From NCBI GenBank assembly GCA_009779995.1, contig WRDW01000012.1, forward strand, positions 1 through 46,015: DNA of 46,015 nucleotides. Reading direction: 5' to 3'. Position numbers and translations under genes: made by a program. Under the pieces are notes generated by a model. That model worked only from the letters and a program-made list of their open reading frames with translations, was not told where the DNA came from and ran no database searches. This document shows, in pieces, positions 25,950-34,974 of the stretch. The stretch is from Oscillospiraceae bacterium (GTDB lineage: Bacteria; Bacillota; Clostridia; Oscillospirales; Acutalibacteraceae). Every line of letters starts with the position of its first letter. Position 1 is the first letter of the stretch.

Positions 25950-27859
25950 TTTTCCACCCGCACCCGGTCGCCCTCTGAGATCGGCTTGTTCGCCCCGGTG
26001 ACGACTCTGTCGTCCCGGGCCAGGCCGCTCTGCACGCTCACCAGGGAGCTGTCGCGGTCGAGGACGGTGACGTCCATGCGCGCGGCGCTGTATTCCAGGC
26101 CGGTGACGGTCTTCTTTTCCCGCACCACGAAGACGTAGTCGCCGTCGTTGTCGCTGCGCAGGGCGCTCACGGGCAGGCAGGTGTTCTGCCGCTCGCCCGT
26201 GCGGGTGATGGTCAGCGTGCCGTTGGCCCCCGAGGGGTAGCTGCCCTCGGGGAGCGCGATGAAGACCAGGCAATTGTTGTCTTCATCGGCCGCGCCTATG
26301 TCGTAGATGCTGCCCTGGGCGCGCTGGGAGGCGCCGTTTTCGCGATAACTGAGCCAGCCGCCGTCGCCGTAGGAAAGGTTCTCGGCGGTGCGGCTGTCGG
26401 TCTTGGCCTCGAAGCGGAAGCCCATGTCGTTGCGGCTGAGGGTCGCCACGGCGACCCTGTCCTGGGTCTTGCCCGTCCTGGTGACGGCCTGCACCGTCCC
26501 CGCGATGGGCGCGGCGAGCTGGCCGTCCATGGCGACGATCTCCTCCAGGCTGTCAATCGTTTTCTTCAAAGAGGCGATCTGCGCCCGCTGGGTGATCTTA
26601 TCGATATTGGTCTGCATGGCAGAATTTTCGCCGCTTCGGGCTTTCTCGGCGGCGTCGCGCTGGGCCTGTTCAAGATTTCTTTGGGCCGTGGCCACGTTAC
26701 GAGAAGCCGAGAGCAGCTGGTCGTCCAGGCTCGCGCCGTTGTCCTCCAGGGAGCGCCTGGCGTTGGCGAGGGCCTTTTCGGCGCTCTTCACGCTGTTCTG
26801 CGCGGAGACCACGGCCTGCTGCTCCTCCAGGTTTTGGCCCGCCGCGGCGCTCCTGCTGTCCGCCAGGGCGTCGTCATAGGCCTTCTGCGCGTCGGCGATT
26901 TTCTCGTTTTGTTTTGTTTTCGTCGTCTCCAAAGCGGCCTGCGCGCTCTCGACGCTCTTCCGGCCCTTTTCAATGGCGCTCTGCCACTGGTCATAGGCCC
27001 GCTGAATTTCCATGCCGGAGGCATTGTCCCGCAGCTGCACCGTCTCGTAGCTGTATAGCGCTGTCGCGATTGACTCATTTGCGTTGTCCTTCGCTGTCTC
27101 AATGGCGCTCTGTGCCTGGGTTATAGCCTCGTCCGCAGATTTTTTGGCCTCGTCGAGGCCCTTTTTCGCGTTGTCGCGTTTCAGATTCGCCGCGTCGGTC
27201 ATGTCCTGCTTTGCCTTGCTCAGGGTCTCGGTGTATTTCGTTTTTGCCTCTTTCAAATCGGCTTCTGCCGAGGCGTAGTCCTCCTGCGCCCGTGCGGCGC
27301 TGCGGCCGAGCTTGGCCTCCAGGCGGTCATAGTCGTCCCGGGCCTGCTTGAGGTTCAGCTCGGCGGCCTGGAGGGCGGTGCTGTCCGTGGAGGCCCCGTT
27401 TTCCGTGATCGCCAGTTTGACTTCGGCGATGGCGAGGCTGTTCCGCTGCTCGCCCAGCTGGGCGAGCACGTCCTCCAAGTCGAACTCCAGCAGCACGTCG
27501 CCCTCCTCCATCCGCTGGCCCACTTCAGCTTTGACATTGGTGACATAGAGGTTGCCGGGCAGCAGGATATCCATGTCCTCCAAGGGCCGGATGACGCCCG
27601 TGAGCTCGATGCGCTGGTTGATGATGCCGGACTTCGCGGTGTCGGTCTGCACCAGGGGTACGGTCATGCCCGCCGCCGCCCGGGACACAATCGTGAACAG
27701 CAGCATGAGCGCGAAAAACCCGGCGATGAGCCTGGCCGCCGCGCGCTGCAGCGGGCTCTGGATTTTACTCTCCGGGTCTTTTCCCGCCTCCAGCAACCTG
27801 CGCTCCTCACGGGCCTGCCTGGTGAAGCGTTGAAAGAATGCATTTAGGTTGGATTTCAT
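25946..27859 (-). CDS. HlyD/MacA-like membrane fusion (adaptor) protein
   Basis: A 637-residue protein with one membrane helix (about 42-64), a first barrel/lipoyl half (GVIRPLEDMDILLPGNLYV, GQRMEEGDVLLEFDLEDV), a very long coiled coil (about 135-430) and the second lipoyl half (MDGQLAAPIAGTVQAVTRTG) with barrel domains. This is the plan of RND/ABC periplasmic adaptors. In Gram-positive bacteria such adaptors pair with MacB-type permeases. The next gene begins with a MacB-core-like domain, so the two probably work together. No MacB ATPase is nearby. The coiled coil of about 300 residues is long for the family. The gene's last codons and stop fall in a heptamer array. Confidence 0.85.
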   Translation of the reverse strand: MKSNLNAFFQRFTRQAREERRLLEAGKDPESKIQSPLQRAAARLIAGFFALMLLFTIVSRAAAGMTVPLVQTDTAKSGIINQRIELTGVIRPLEDMDILLPGNLYVTNVKAEVGQRMEEGDVLLEFDLEDVLAQLGEQRNSLAIAEVKLAITENGASTDSTALQAAELNLKQARDDYDRLEAKLGRSAARAQEDYASAEADLKEAKTKYTETLSKAKQDMTDAANLKRDNAKKGLDEAKKSADEAITQAQSAIETAKDNANESIATALYSYETVQLRDNASGMEIQRAYDQWQSAIEKGRKSVESAQAALETTKTKQNEKIADAQKAYDDALADSRSAAAGQNLEEQQAVVSAQNSVKSAEKALANARRSLEDNGASLDDQLLSASRNVATAQRNLEQAQRDAAEKARSGENSAMQTNIDKITQRAQIASLKKTIDSLEEIVAMDGQLAAPIAGTVQAVTRTGKTQDRVAVATLSRNDMGFRFEAKTDSRTAENLSYGDGGWLSYRENGASQRAQGSIYDIGAADEDNNCLVFIALPEGSYPSGANGTLTITRTGERQNTCLPVSALRSDNDGDYVFVVREKKTVTGLEYSAARMDVTVLDRDSSLVSVQSGLARDDRVVTGANKPISEGDRVRVEN

Positions 27860-27909
27860 ATGACCTGGCTCCTATTGTCATCTTGTATGCAGCGGCCGGC
27901 CGCCAGCGA

Positions 27910-28125
27910 ATCGCACGGGGAACGCCGCTGCGGCGGGGAAGAACGTCGCTCCGCGATGCCCCCCCGCTTCGCGGCCCCCCACGGGGAGCATCCTGACGAG
28001 ACGGTCAGATTTTCTACAGACGAGAGCAAGCCTTACCGCCTCGTCAGAAGTCTCCCCTTGGGGGGACGCGAAGCGGGGGTGGTGCGGAGCACTGCCGCCG
28101 CAGGCGGCACTCCTCGCGCGGCCTT
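27910..28125. repeat. Large palindromic repeat, family E (copy 2)
   Basis: It shares the flank ATCGCACGGGGAACGCCGCT and the core GCATCCTGACGAG with copy 1 (5587), with the mirrored core CTCGTCAGAAGTCTCCCCTT. It fills the gap between the solute-binding protein and adaptor genes. I see no other feature in 27860-28147. Confidence 0.8.
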
Positions 28126-28147
28126 TCCCCGCCTTAAAATTCTATAC

Positions 28148-30523
28148 TCACTCCGCCAAATACAGCCTTGTATCCGCCACAATCTTCGCCGCGGCCTCCT
28201 CCGGGGTCATGGAGCCGTCCACAATGCTTTTCGCGCGGGCCTGCACGGCGGATTTGACGTACTGGTCAACGAACAGGGGCGTGTCGAGGCTCTCGCACAG
28301 CGCGGGGAAGCCCATGTCGTTGAAGTCCTCGCTGCCGAGCATGGAGAAGCGCTCCTCCAGCTGCTCCGCCATGATGCCCCAGGCGGCGCGGTTGACCGGG
28401 AAGGCGTCGGCCAGGAAGTTCTCCTGCACGGCGGCGCCCACCAAGGTCTGGATGAAGCTCTCCGCGAGCGCCTGCTGCTTGCCCGCCGAGACCACGCCTA
28501 TGCCGCCCACCGGGGTGAAATAGCCCTGCCCAAACAGCGAGGCGATTTCCATGCCCTCCTTCGCGCCCAGCAGATCGGCCGTCATTATATAGGTCATGCT
28601 GTTATCCAGCGTCTGCATATGGATAAGGGCGTCTCTGTTGGCGATGTCCCTCGCGCCGATACTCACCCGCCGGATGACCATCCCGCTGTAGGCCATGTTG
28701 GGCTGGGCCTGGTTGGCTTTCGGATAGATTTCCCGCAGGGCGTCGGTCAGGGCCAGGGCCTCGCCGAGATACCGCGCCAGGGCGGCCTCGTCCAGGCTGC
28801 CGTTGGCGTTGGTGAAGCCCGCCACGCTGGCGTCGTAGCCGTACATGATCAGCCCCGTGTCCTGCCAAAGGGTGTCCGGGGCGCGCAGCAGGGCGGGCTC
28901 CGCCTTGCCGTAGTCCCGCACGGCATTCACCAGGTCGGCCAGGCTCTCCAGGCCCTCCAGGCGCGCGCCGTCGCCCAGCATGACGGGCAGGCTGAAGCGC
29001 GAGGGGAGGGCGTAGGTCTTGCCATTGAATGCATAGGCGCTTGTCAGATTCGCCAGCAGGCCCTCCTCTGTTGTCAGGCGCTGCGCCAGGGCGGAAATAT
29101 CTTTGAGTACGCCCTTTTCAATATAGCTCTGCAGCGGCAGGCCGTCCAGGAGGATCAAATCGGGCCCCTTGCCCGCCAGCAGCCGGGTATTTAAGGCGCG
29201 TTTGACGTCGTCCACGGTGGCGCTGTTGTCGGGCTCCTCCTGCACCATGGGCCCGCCGCCGGGGCCCATGGTGATCATCATGCCCGCGTTTGCCGGGGTC
29301 TCTATGCCCACCTCCAGGGTTACGCGCACGTCGGGGTTTTTGCGCTGGAATTCGGCGATGGCCAGCCGCGCGGTGGCGTTGTCGTAGAGGCTGAAGACGG
29401 TCAGCTCCTGGCTTGGCTGGGTGGGGATGTCCGGGTCATACCGGAAGCGCACCAGCCGGGTGTTCTCGCCCATCACAGTGCCCAGGAAGGCGTACCACAC
29501 GCCTTCGCCGCCGCAGAGCAGGTCCTGTATGGTCAGGTTGGGCGTCACCAGGGAGGTCAGGCTGCCGTCCACGAGCAGCTCCCAGGCGTTGTTCTTCCGG
29601 CGGGAGATGCCCGCGCCGTCGGCCACGAAGAGGCCCTCGGCGTCCAGGCCGACGAAAGCCTGGCTGTCCAGGCCCTCGCAGGCCACGGTCTCAACCAGCT
29701 TGCCGGCGGAGAGATCGAACAGCAGGATCTCGCCCTTTTGCGTGTCGGCCCATGCCATGGTGTTCCCGAAGACCGGCAGCCCGCCGCTGAACCCCAGGCC
29801 GCCCATGCCCATGCCGCGTTCCGTCTCGCCGTACCTGCGGATTTCCTTGCCCGCGGCGTCGTACTGGACCACGCCCTGCCGCATGTAGGAGATGAGGAAG
29901 CCGCCGTCCAGGGCGGTGACGCTCTGGGGCATGAGGGCGTTGGGGTCGATATTGATGAAGTTGCCGGGCCCGCCGGGCCCGCCCGGATTGCCGCCGCCCG
30001 CCGGGCCGGTCGGCGTCGCGGGGCCCTCGCCTATCCTCGCGCCCTGCTGGCCGCTGCCGCCGCGGTTTGGTATAGCTGCGGCCGTCCAGTTCTCCATGGG
30101 GATGTCATAGGCTTGGCCGTCCTCAAATTTCGCCAGCCTGGACTTGCCCTCCCCGTCGGTGTACAGGGCGTAAAGGGTCCCGTTCGGGGCCTCGGAGACG
30201 CCGTTCACGCCGCCGCCGCCCGCCGTGAGCTCCTCCAGCCAGCCGGAGGCCAGGGCCGGTACCGAGGCGTCCCCGCCGCCCACGCTCTGCTCGAAGCGTG
30301 TGTACGACCCGTTCTGTTCGCCTATCCAGGAGAGGATGCCGTCTTGCAGCGCCGCCGATCGCCCCGCGATGTCCACATTGTCATTCAGGGATTCCTCCAC
30401 GTAGCGGCCCATCTGGCCTGTGCCGCCGCCCCCGCCGCAGGCGCCTAGAATCGAAAGCGCGAGCCCTGCCGCCAGGAGAATGGCCAAAATTCGCAATTTC
30501 CGGGAAAAAATTTGTGTATGCAT
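28148..30523 (-). CDS. Sugar-binding lipoprotein with N-terminal propeller-like domain
   Basis: A 791-residue lipoprotein; the signal peptide ends ILGAC with Cys 29. Residues 40-380 contain repeated beta-propeller-like blades (LYALYTDGEGKSRLAKF, GGFLISYMRQGVVQYDAAGK, MAWADTQKGEILLFDLSAGK, LFVADGAGISRRKNNAWELL) interrupted by a Gly/Pro-rich loop. Residues 385-791 are a family 1 solute-binding domain (LTVFSLYDNATARLAIAEFQRKNPDVRVTLEVG, GKGPDLILLDGLPLQSYIEKGVLKDIS). The binding domain is nearly twice the usual size because of the fused propeller, a design seen in some Paenibacillus and clostridial systems. AAGGAGG precedes the ATG, and a TACAAT -10 box lies at 30553-30558 (reverse strand). It should deliver an oligosaccharide to the MalF/MalG permease. 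Confidence 0.85.
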   Translation of the reverse strand: MHTQIFSRKLRILAILLAAGLALSILGACGGGGGTGQMGRYVEESLNDNVDIAGRSAALQDGILSWIGEQNGSYTRFEQSVGGGDASVPALASGWLEELTAGGGGVNGVSEAPNGTLYALYTDGEGKSRLAKFEDGQAYDIPMENWTAAAIPNRGGSGQQGARIGEGPATPTGPAGGGNPGGPGGPGNFINIDPNALMPQSVTALDGGFLISYMRQGVVQYDAAGKEIRRYGETERGMGMGGLGFSGGLPVFGNTMAWADTQKGEILLFDLSAGKLVETVACEGLDSQAFVGLDAEGLFVADGAGISRRKNNAWELLVDGSLTSLVTPNLTIQDLLCGGEGVWYAFLGTVMGENTRLVRFRYDPDIPTQPSQELTVFSLYDNATARLAIAEFQRKNPDVRVTLEVGIETPANAGMMITMGPGGGPMVQEEPDNSATVDDVKRALNTRLLAGKGPDLILLDGLPLQSYIEKGVLKDISALAQRLTTEEGLLANLTSAYAFNGKTYALPSRFSLPVMLGDGARLEGLESLADLVNAVRDYGKAEPALLRAPDTLWQDTGLIMYGYDASVAGFTNANGSLDEAALARYLGEALALTDALREIYPKANQAQPNMAYSGMVIRRVSIGARDIANRDALIHMQTLDNSMTYIMTADLLGAKEGMEIASLFGQGYFTPVGGIGVVSAGKQQALAESFIQTLVGAAVQENFLADAFPVNRAAWGIMAEQLEERFSMLGSEDFNDMGFPALCESLDTPLFVDQYVKSAVQARAKSIVDGSMTPEEAAAKIVADTRLYLAE

Positions 30524-30740
30524 ATAGTTGCCTCCTTGTGCGTGATACGTTTATTGTAACACGCCAATCTAACGGAAACTTGCGCTGTGCATGAAGGTTT
30601 CATGAAGTTTTGGGCAAAGACAGCGTCGCGGCGCATAGGATGAGGGGGGCGATCCCTTGCCCGACCTTTCCGAGCCTTTCGCTGTTTGTCGCAGGCGAGG
30701 GGGGCTGTCTGTGCTCTTTTCGTAAGCTGCGGGCCAACCA

Positions 30741-30833
30741 CAAAAAAGCCCCCCTCGCGTGCGAGGGGGGGAGGCGCGCGGCTCCGCAGGAGCCGCTAGC
30801 GCCGGGGGGTGTCCTCGCGTGGGCGAGGGGGGG
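30741..30833. repeat. Palindromic repeat, family F (copy 3)
   Basis: Two GC-rich hairpins (CCCCCCTCGCGTGCGAGGGG and a counterpart near 30812-30830) around GGCTCCGCAGGAGCC. The gap 30524-30839 otherwise holds only the solute-binding gene's promoter region; I see no gene in it. Confidence 0.7.
30742..30770 (-). terminator. Rho-independent terminator after the small lipoprotein gene
   Basis: On the - strand a 10-bp stem CCCCCCTCGC/GCGAGGGGGG with a 2-base loop is followed by GC and six T residues. It would end the transcript from 30840 before the solute-binding gene. Confidence 0.75.
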
Positions 30834-30839
30834 ACAGCG

Positions 30840-31280
30840 TCAGCGGTTCTTCGCCGTGGCTACGCCTTCTCCCATGCCGTTTACGTTGATCGTGTACGCC
30901 GCCGTCAGCGTGATTGTCGCGCCGGCCGCCACATCGGGAATGCCGCTGAACACGACGTCCCTGCATTCGCTGTTCCTCGATTTGATACCCACCATGGCCG
31001 TGCCTTTGGCGTCCGCCGGGGCGTCAATCTGGAAGATCTTTGACGCGCCGTCCGCTATGCTGTGGTCAGCAAAGGGGTCTCCGGGGGGGGTGATATACCC
31101 ACTGCCCGCCAGCTGAATGGCGGTGACGGCGATCTCAAAGCCCGTGTTGTTCACGATGGTGATGAGCGCCTTGCCGGTCTGGGCATCGGTGGCCGGGGCG
31201 GTGCCGCCGGGGGTGTTGCAGGCGGCCAGCAGGGTGAGTGCCAGTACGGAAATCAGTGCGATGGAGAAAAGCTTTTTCAT
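30840..31280 (-). CDS. Small lipoprotein, unknown function
   Basis: A 146-residue lipoprotein with lipobox LLAAC (Cys 21). The mature part is a single beta-rich domain (KALITIVNNTGFEIAVTAIQ, SKIFQIDAPADAKGTAMVG, ATITLTAAYTINVNG), like the Ig-fold or C2-like domains of small surface proteins. No family is assigned. AGGAGG precedes the ATG. It lies 54 bases after the alpha-mannosidase stop and is probably in the same transcript, ending at the terminator just downstream. Confidence 0.8.
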   Translation of the reverse strand: MKKLFSIALISVLALTLLAACNTPGGTAPATDAQTGKALITIVNNTGFEIAVTAIQLAGSGYITPPGDPFADHSIADGASKIFQIDAPADAKGTAMVGIKSRNSECRDVVFSGIPDVAAGATITLTAAYTINVNGMGEGVATAKNR

Positions 31281-31334
31281 TGGTAGTGCCTCCTAAAATA
31301 AATTTTTTGGTATGCCCATAAACCCTTTCCCGGA

Positions 31335-33809
31335 TTATTTCGCCGCGCCCTCCAGGAAGTTCACCTGGGTGGCCCGGCCCTCGCCGTCGATACGGAACGT
31401 CTTGATCTCATGGCGCGTGAAATCCGCCCAGAAGGCGGCGTCGGCCTGTGGCAGGGAGATCGCCGCGTGGGTGTAGGCCGCGCCCTGGGTTTCGTAGCAG
31501 CGCAGGATCAGGTCGCCCGAGCCGTCCTCGCACAGCTTATAGGCCGTCACCAGGATGTTGGGCTCGTCGATGTCCGCCAGGCTCATGCTTGGCGGTAAAT
31601 CGCCGGGGTGGTAGCTCTCCGCCACAACGAAGGCCGGGCTGTTCAAACTCGCTGCCTCACGCACAACGTCGCTGCCCTCCGCCTCGCCCTCGTGGGGGTA
31701 AATCGCGTAGGTGAAGCGCTGCAGGCCCTCGTCGGTGAAGTTAAATTCCCTATCGGGCCGCTTGCTGCAATGGTCTGCGAAGATCACGTTGCGCAATGCT
31801 GTAAGCCTGATCGCGCTGCCCGGCGCGTCGTAGCTGTACTTCGAATCGCTCATGACCGAAATGCCGTGGCGCAGGCCGGCTTCGTCCGTGACGGTGACGT
31901 CCGCCCAGTTCAGGCCCGGCTCCTCCTCGCCGTTGCAGGGCCGCTTGAGGTAGCCGTTGGGGATCTCGTAGGTGGAAATCTCGTCCGTTCCGGCCAGGGG
32001 CAGCGGGATTTTCAGCATGGTGAAGTCTTCGTGCCAGATGGCCTTGGCCTCCACCGTAAGCTTTTTCTGCCCGGCCGCCAGGCTGAAGCGCTGGTAGAGG
32101 CTGCTCTTGCCGAAGCTGTGCTTCACTTCGACCGTGGCCCGCACGGGCCCGCTCTCGATGAGTCGGATGCGTTCCAACTGCATTTGGCCTTTGACATCGT
32201 GAAACTTAAAGATGTCGTGAGCCCAGGTGTCGGCCTTGATGTCGTTGATAACCGTGGGAATCGCCAGAGGTTCGGCGTTGACCATACGCCCGGCCTGCTT
32301 GTCAATCAGCCTGGCGATGCCGCCGGTCGCCGGGTCGAACTCGGCGCGAAGATACTCATTCTCGATAAAGAAGTCGCCGAAGTCCACGCCGGTTTCGGCA
32401 AAGCCGGGCGCGTCGCGCCTGTCCGACCACAGCCAGTACATGGAATAGCCCATGGCCGGGACTTTCGCGGTGAAGAGGGTGTCCATGGCGAAGGGGCCGT
32501 CGAAGCGGGAGGCCAGGACATTCTGGAAGGCCACGGGATTGCCCTCGGCGTCCTCCACGCTGGTGGAGGTCAGCAGGGCCTGCACGGGTATCTCGCGCTC
32601 GAAGCCCAGGGCGTTGAAGATAACAATCGGCCGCGGCAGCTCTCTGGGAATCCCCCGGTGGCGGACTTCCTCCGTTGGATCGGAACAGCCCTCCACCCAG
32701 GTGTTGATCCTGCGGGTGAATTGCAGCATGGCCCTGTTGGCCGTCCTGTCGGCGATGGTGTGGGCGTGGCCCATGGTGTCCCGCACGTCGTCATAGGCCT
32801 CCATGATAGAGCAGCCGCACATGATGTCGTGGAACTGGTTGAAGGTCACGTCCTCCCAGGCTTTGCGCAGCTTCTTCGTGGCGGGCTTGAGATTGAATTG
32901 CTTCGCCGCCGCCGTATCGAAGACCTCGGCGAAGTAGAGCGACTGCTCCACTTTCCTGTTGAGCTGCTTCACCAGTGACATGGAGCTGTAGCAGCCGCTG
33001 GCGTGGTGCTGCAGGTCGTCCTTCCACACGGGCAAATCCAGCTCTGTCTGCACCAGGTCCTCGAAGAACTGATCGGGCGAGCTGAATTCGAGGTCTTTGA
33101 AGCCGTCCTGTTTCATTTTGTCCACCAAGTGGGCCAGGTCGGCCTTGGTGGGGCCGCCGCCGTGGTTGCCCACGCCGTAGAAGAACATCATCCCGTGATC
33201 GACCTCTTCGGCGCGCTCCTGGTAGAACTCGACGGTGTCGTCGATGCTGTCGCGCCCCGAGCAGCCGTAGCCCCTGGGAATCCTGTAATTGAGTACACGG
33301 GAGCCGTCGGGGCTCTCCCACCAGAAGACGTTCTGGGGGATCTCCGCGTTCTCGTGCATCCCGGGGCGCATCATCACGTAGGCGTTCATGCCGCTCTGGC
33401 GCAGCAGCTGGGGGATCATGGCGTTGTGGCCGAAGGAATCCACGTTGTAGCCCGTTTTGCAAATCCTGCCGAACTTCTCGTAGTAGTACAGCTGGCTGTA
33501 CAAAGCGTGCCGCGCGAAGCTTTCGCCCGAGGGCATGTTGCAGTCCGGCTGCACCCACCAGCCGTTCACGGGCACCCATTGGCCGTTTTTGACGGCCTGC
33601 TGAATTTCCGCGAACATCTGTGGGTCGATCTCCTCCACCCACTGGTAGTACGAGGCCGAGGAGCAGGTGAACACGAAGCCGGGGGTCTCCTTCATGCGGT
33701 CCAGCGCGGATCGAAAAGTCTGCAAGGCCTCGTTGCAGCCCTCCTGCCAGCGCCAGAGCCAGATGGGGTCCAAATGCGCGTTGGCGATCATGTGGATGGT
33801 GTGGGCCAT
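31335..33809 (-). CDS. Alpha-mannosidase, glycoside hydrolase family 38
   Basis: An 824-residue GH38 enzyme that releases alpha-linked mannose. The catalytic domain starts at once (MAHTIHMIANAHLDPIWLWR, zinc ligands H12 and D14), continues with PDCNMPSGESFARH (88-101) and carries the nucleophile and zinc ligand D124 in YNVDSFGHNAMIPQLL. The middle three-helix region and the C-terminal beta domains are full length. There is no signal peptide, so it is cytosolic and acts on imported glycans. GAAGG precedes the ATG and a 17-bp-spaced promoter is at 33843-33871. It is upstream of the sugar ABC system; ManA, encoded at 9.5 kb, would handle the mannose 6-phosphate formed after phosphorylation. Confidence 0.95.
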   Translation of the reverse strand: MAHTIHMIANAHLDPIWLWRWQEGCNEALQTFRSALDRMKETPGFVFTCSSASYYQWVEEIDPQMFAEIQQAVKNGQWVPVNGWWVQPDCNMPSGESFARHALYSQLYYYEKFGRICKTGYNVDSFGHNAMIPQLLRQSGMNAYVMMRPGMHENAEIPQNVFWWESPDGSRVLNYRIPRGYGCSGRDSIDDTVEFYQERAEEVDHGMMFFYGVGNHGGGPTKADLAHLVDKMKQDGFKDLEFSSPDQFFEDLVQTELDLPVWKDDLQHHASGCYSSMSLVKQLNRKVEQSLYFAEVFDTAAAKQFNLKPATKKLRKAWEDVTFNQFHDIMCGCSIMEAYDDVRDTMGHAHTIADRTANRAMLQFTRRINTWVEGCSDPTEEVRHRGIPRELPRPIVIFNALGFEREIPVQALLTSTSVEDAEGNPVAFQNVLASRFDGPFAMDTLFTAKVPAMGYSMYWLWSDRRDAPGFAETGVDFGDFFIENEYLRAEFDPATGGIARLIDKQAGRMVNAEPLAIPTVINDIKADTWAHDIFKFHDVKGQMQLERIRLIESGPVRATVEVKHSFGKSSLYQRFSLAAGQKKLTVEAKAIWHEDFTMLKIPLPLAGTDEISTYEIPNGYLKRPCNGEEEPGLNWADVTVTDEAGLRHGISVMSDSKYSYDAPGSAIRLTALRNVIFADHCSKRPDREFNFTDEGLQRFTYAIYPHEGEAEGSDVVREAASLNSPAFVVAESYHPGDLPPSMSLADIDEPNILVTAYKLCEDGSGDLILRCYETQGAAYTHAAISLPQADAAFWADFTRHEIKTFRIDGEGRATQVNFLEGAAK

Positions 33810-33842
33810 AGGATACCTTCTTTCTGTCTAAACTCATGGACT

Positions 33843-33871
33843 ATTTTAACATACTGCTATGGAAAATGCAA
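33843..33871 (-). promoter_or_regulatory. Promoter of the alpha-mannosidase gene
   Basis: On the - strand TTGCAT (33871-33866), a 17-bp spacer and TAAAAT (33848-33843) lie 34 bases upstream of the start codon. Confidence 0.7.
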
Positions 33872-33895
33872 TGAAATAAATATGAATTTATCGCT

Positions 33896-33926
33896 AAAAA
33901 ATAAGGCATCCCGTTCGGGATGCCTT
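33896..33926 (-). terminator. Rho-independent terminator after the GGGtGRT gene
   Basis: The perfect 11-bp stem AAGGCATCCCG/CGGGATGCCTT with a 2-base loop occupies 33903-33926. On the - strand it is followed by ATTTTTTAG. It separates the GGGtGRT gene from the alpha-mannosidase promoter. Confidence 0.85.
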
Positions 33927-33954
33927 GAATTTTTCTCTGTTTCCCGGGATTTCC

Positions 33955-34956
33955 CTACCCCGCCACCGCAACCGCCACGGCGCAGGCCACCGTGGCCCCC
34001 ACCATGGGGTTGTTGCCCATGCCGATGAGGCCCATCATCTCCACGTGGGCGGGGACGGAGGACGAGCCCGCGAACTGGGCGTCGCCGTGCACGCGGCCCA
34101 AGGAATCCGTGAAGCCGTAGCTGGCGGGGCCCGCGGCCATGTTGTCCGGGTGGAGCGTGCGGCCCGTGCCGCCGCCGCTGGCCACGCTGAAATAGGATTT
34201 TTGATTTTCGTTGGCCCACTTCTTGTAGGTCCCGGCAACGAGGTGCTGGAAGCGCGTGGGGTTCGTGCTGTTGCCGGTGATGGACACGTCCACCCCCTCG
34301 TGCTGCATGATGGCCACGCCTTCGAGGACGTCGTTCGCGCCGTAGCAGCGCACTTTTGCTCTTTCTCCATCAGAATAGGCAGTGCTCTGGACAATATTGA
34401 GCTTGTCCTCGGCGAAGTCATATTCGGTCTCGACATAAGTAAAGCCATTTATCCTGCTGATGATCATCGCAGCGTCCTTGCCCAGGCCGTTGAGGATCAC
34501 CTGCAAAGGGACTTTGCGCACTTTATTCGCCGTCTTCGCGATGCCGATCGCGCCTTCAGCGGCGGCGAAGGACTCATGCCCCGCCAGGAACGCGAAGCAC
34601 TTGGTCTGCTCGTCCAGCAGCATGGCCCCCAGGTTCCCGTGGCCGAGGCCGACTTTCCTCTGCTCCGCCACGGAGCCCGGGATCGTGAACGCCTGCAGGC
34701 CCTTGCCGATGGCCGCCGCCGCCTGCGCCGCGCCCGCCGCGCCCTCTTGCAGCGCGATGGCCACGCCCAGGGTGTAGGCCCACACGGCGTTCTCGAAAGC
34801 GATGGGCTGCACGCCCATCACGATTTCGCGCACGTCGATGCCTTTACTGAGGCACAGCTCGTTTGCGGCCTCCAGGCTCTCCAGCCCGTATTCGGCCAGG
34901 GCGGCCTCTATTTTTGCCATGCGGCGGGGTTTTCCTTCGAAGGTTACGTTGTTCAT
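33955..34956 (-). CDS. GGGtGRT family protein
   Basis: A 333-residue cytosolic protein. The name motif is visible as ASGGGTGRTLHPD, with further family-like segments GLGHGNLGAMLLDE, FLAGHESFAAAEGAIGIAKTANKVRKVPLQVILNGLGKDAA and a Gly/Ala-rich C-terminus (GMGNNPMVGATVACAVAVAVAG). The biochemical role is unknown. The family is typically encoded next to an IscU-like scaffold, present here at 35913-36605 on the same strand but separated by one gene. AAAGGAG precedes the ATG. The high overall conservation suggests a metabolic role linked to Fe-S clusters, which is inference. Confidence 0.85.
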   Translation of the reverse strand: MNNVTFEGKPRRMAKIEAALAEYGLESLEAANELCLSKGIDVREIVMGVQPIAFENAVWAYTLGVAIALQEGAAGAAQAAAAIGKGLQAFTIPGSVAEQRKVGLGHGNLGAMLLDEQTKCFAFLAGHESFAAAEGAIGIAKTANKVRKVPLQVILNGLGKDAAMIISRINGFTYVETEYDFAEDKLNIVQSTAYSDGERAKVRCYGANDVLEGVAIMQHEGVDVSITGNSTNPTRFQHLVAGTYKKWANENQKSYFSVASGGGTGRTLHPDNMAAGPASYGFTDSLGRVHGDAQFAGSSSVPAHVEMMGLIGMGNNPMVGATVACAVAVAVAG

Positions 34957-34974
34957 GGGGTTCTCCTTTTTTGT

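Noticed and set aside
27860-29194. Forward frame of 444 codons across the family E repeat and the 3' half of the solute-binding gene.
   Set aside because: It combines repeat sequence with antisense of a real gene; no family features.
31608-32978. Forward frame of 456 codons inside the alpha-mannosidase gene.
   Set aside because: It is the antisense of a clear GH38 enzyme and shows shadow composition.
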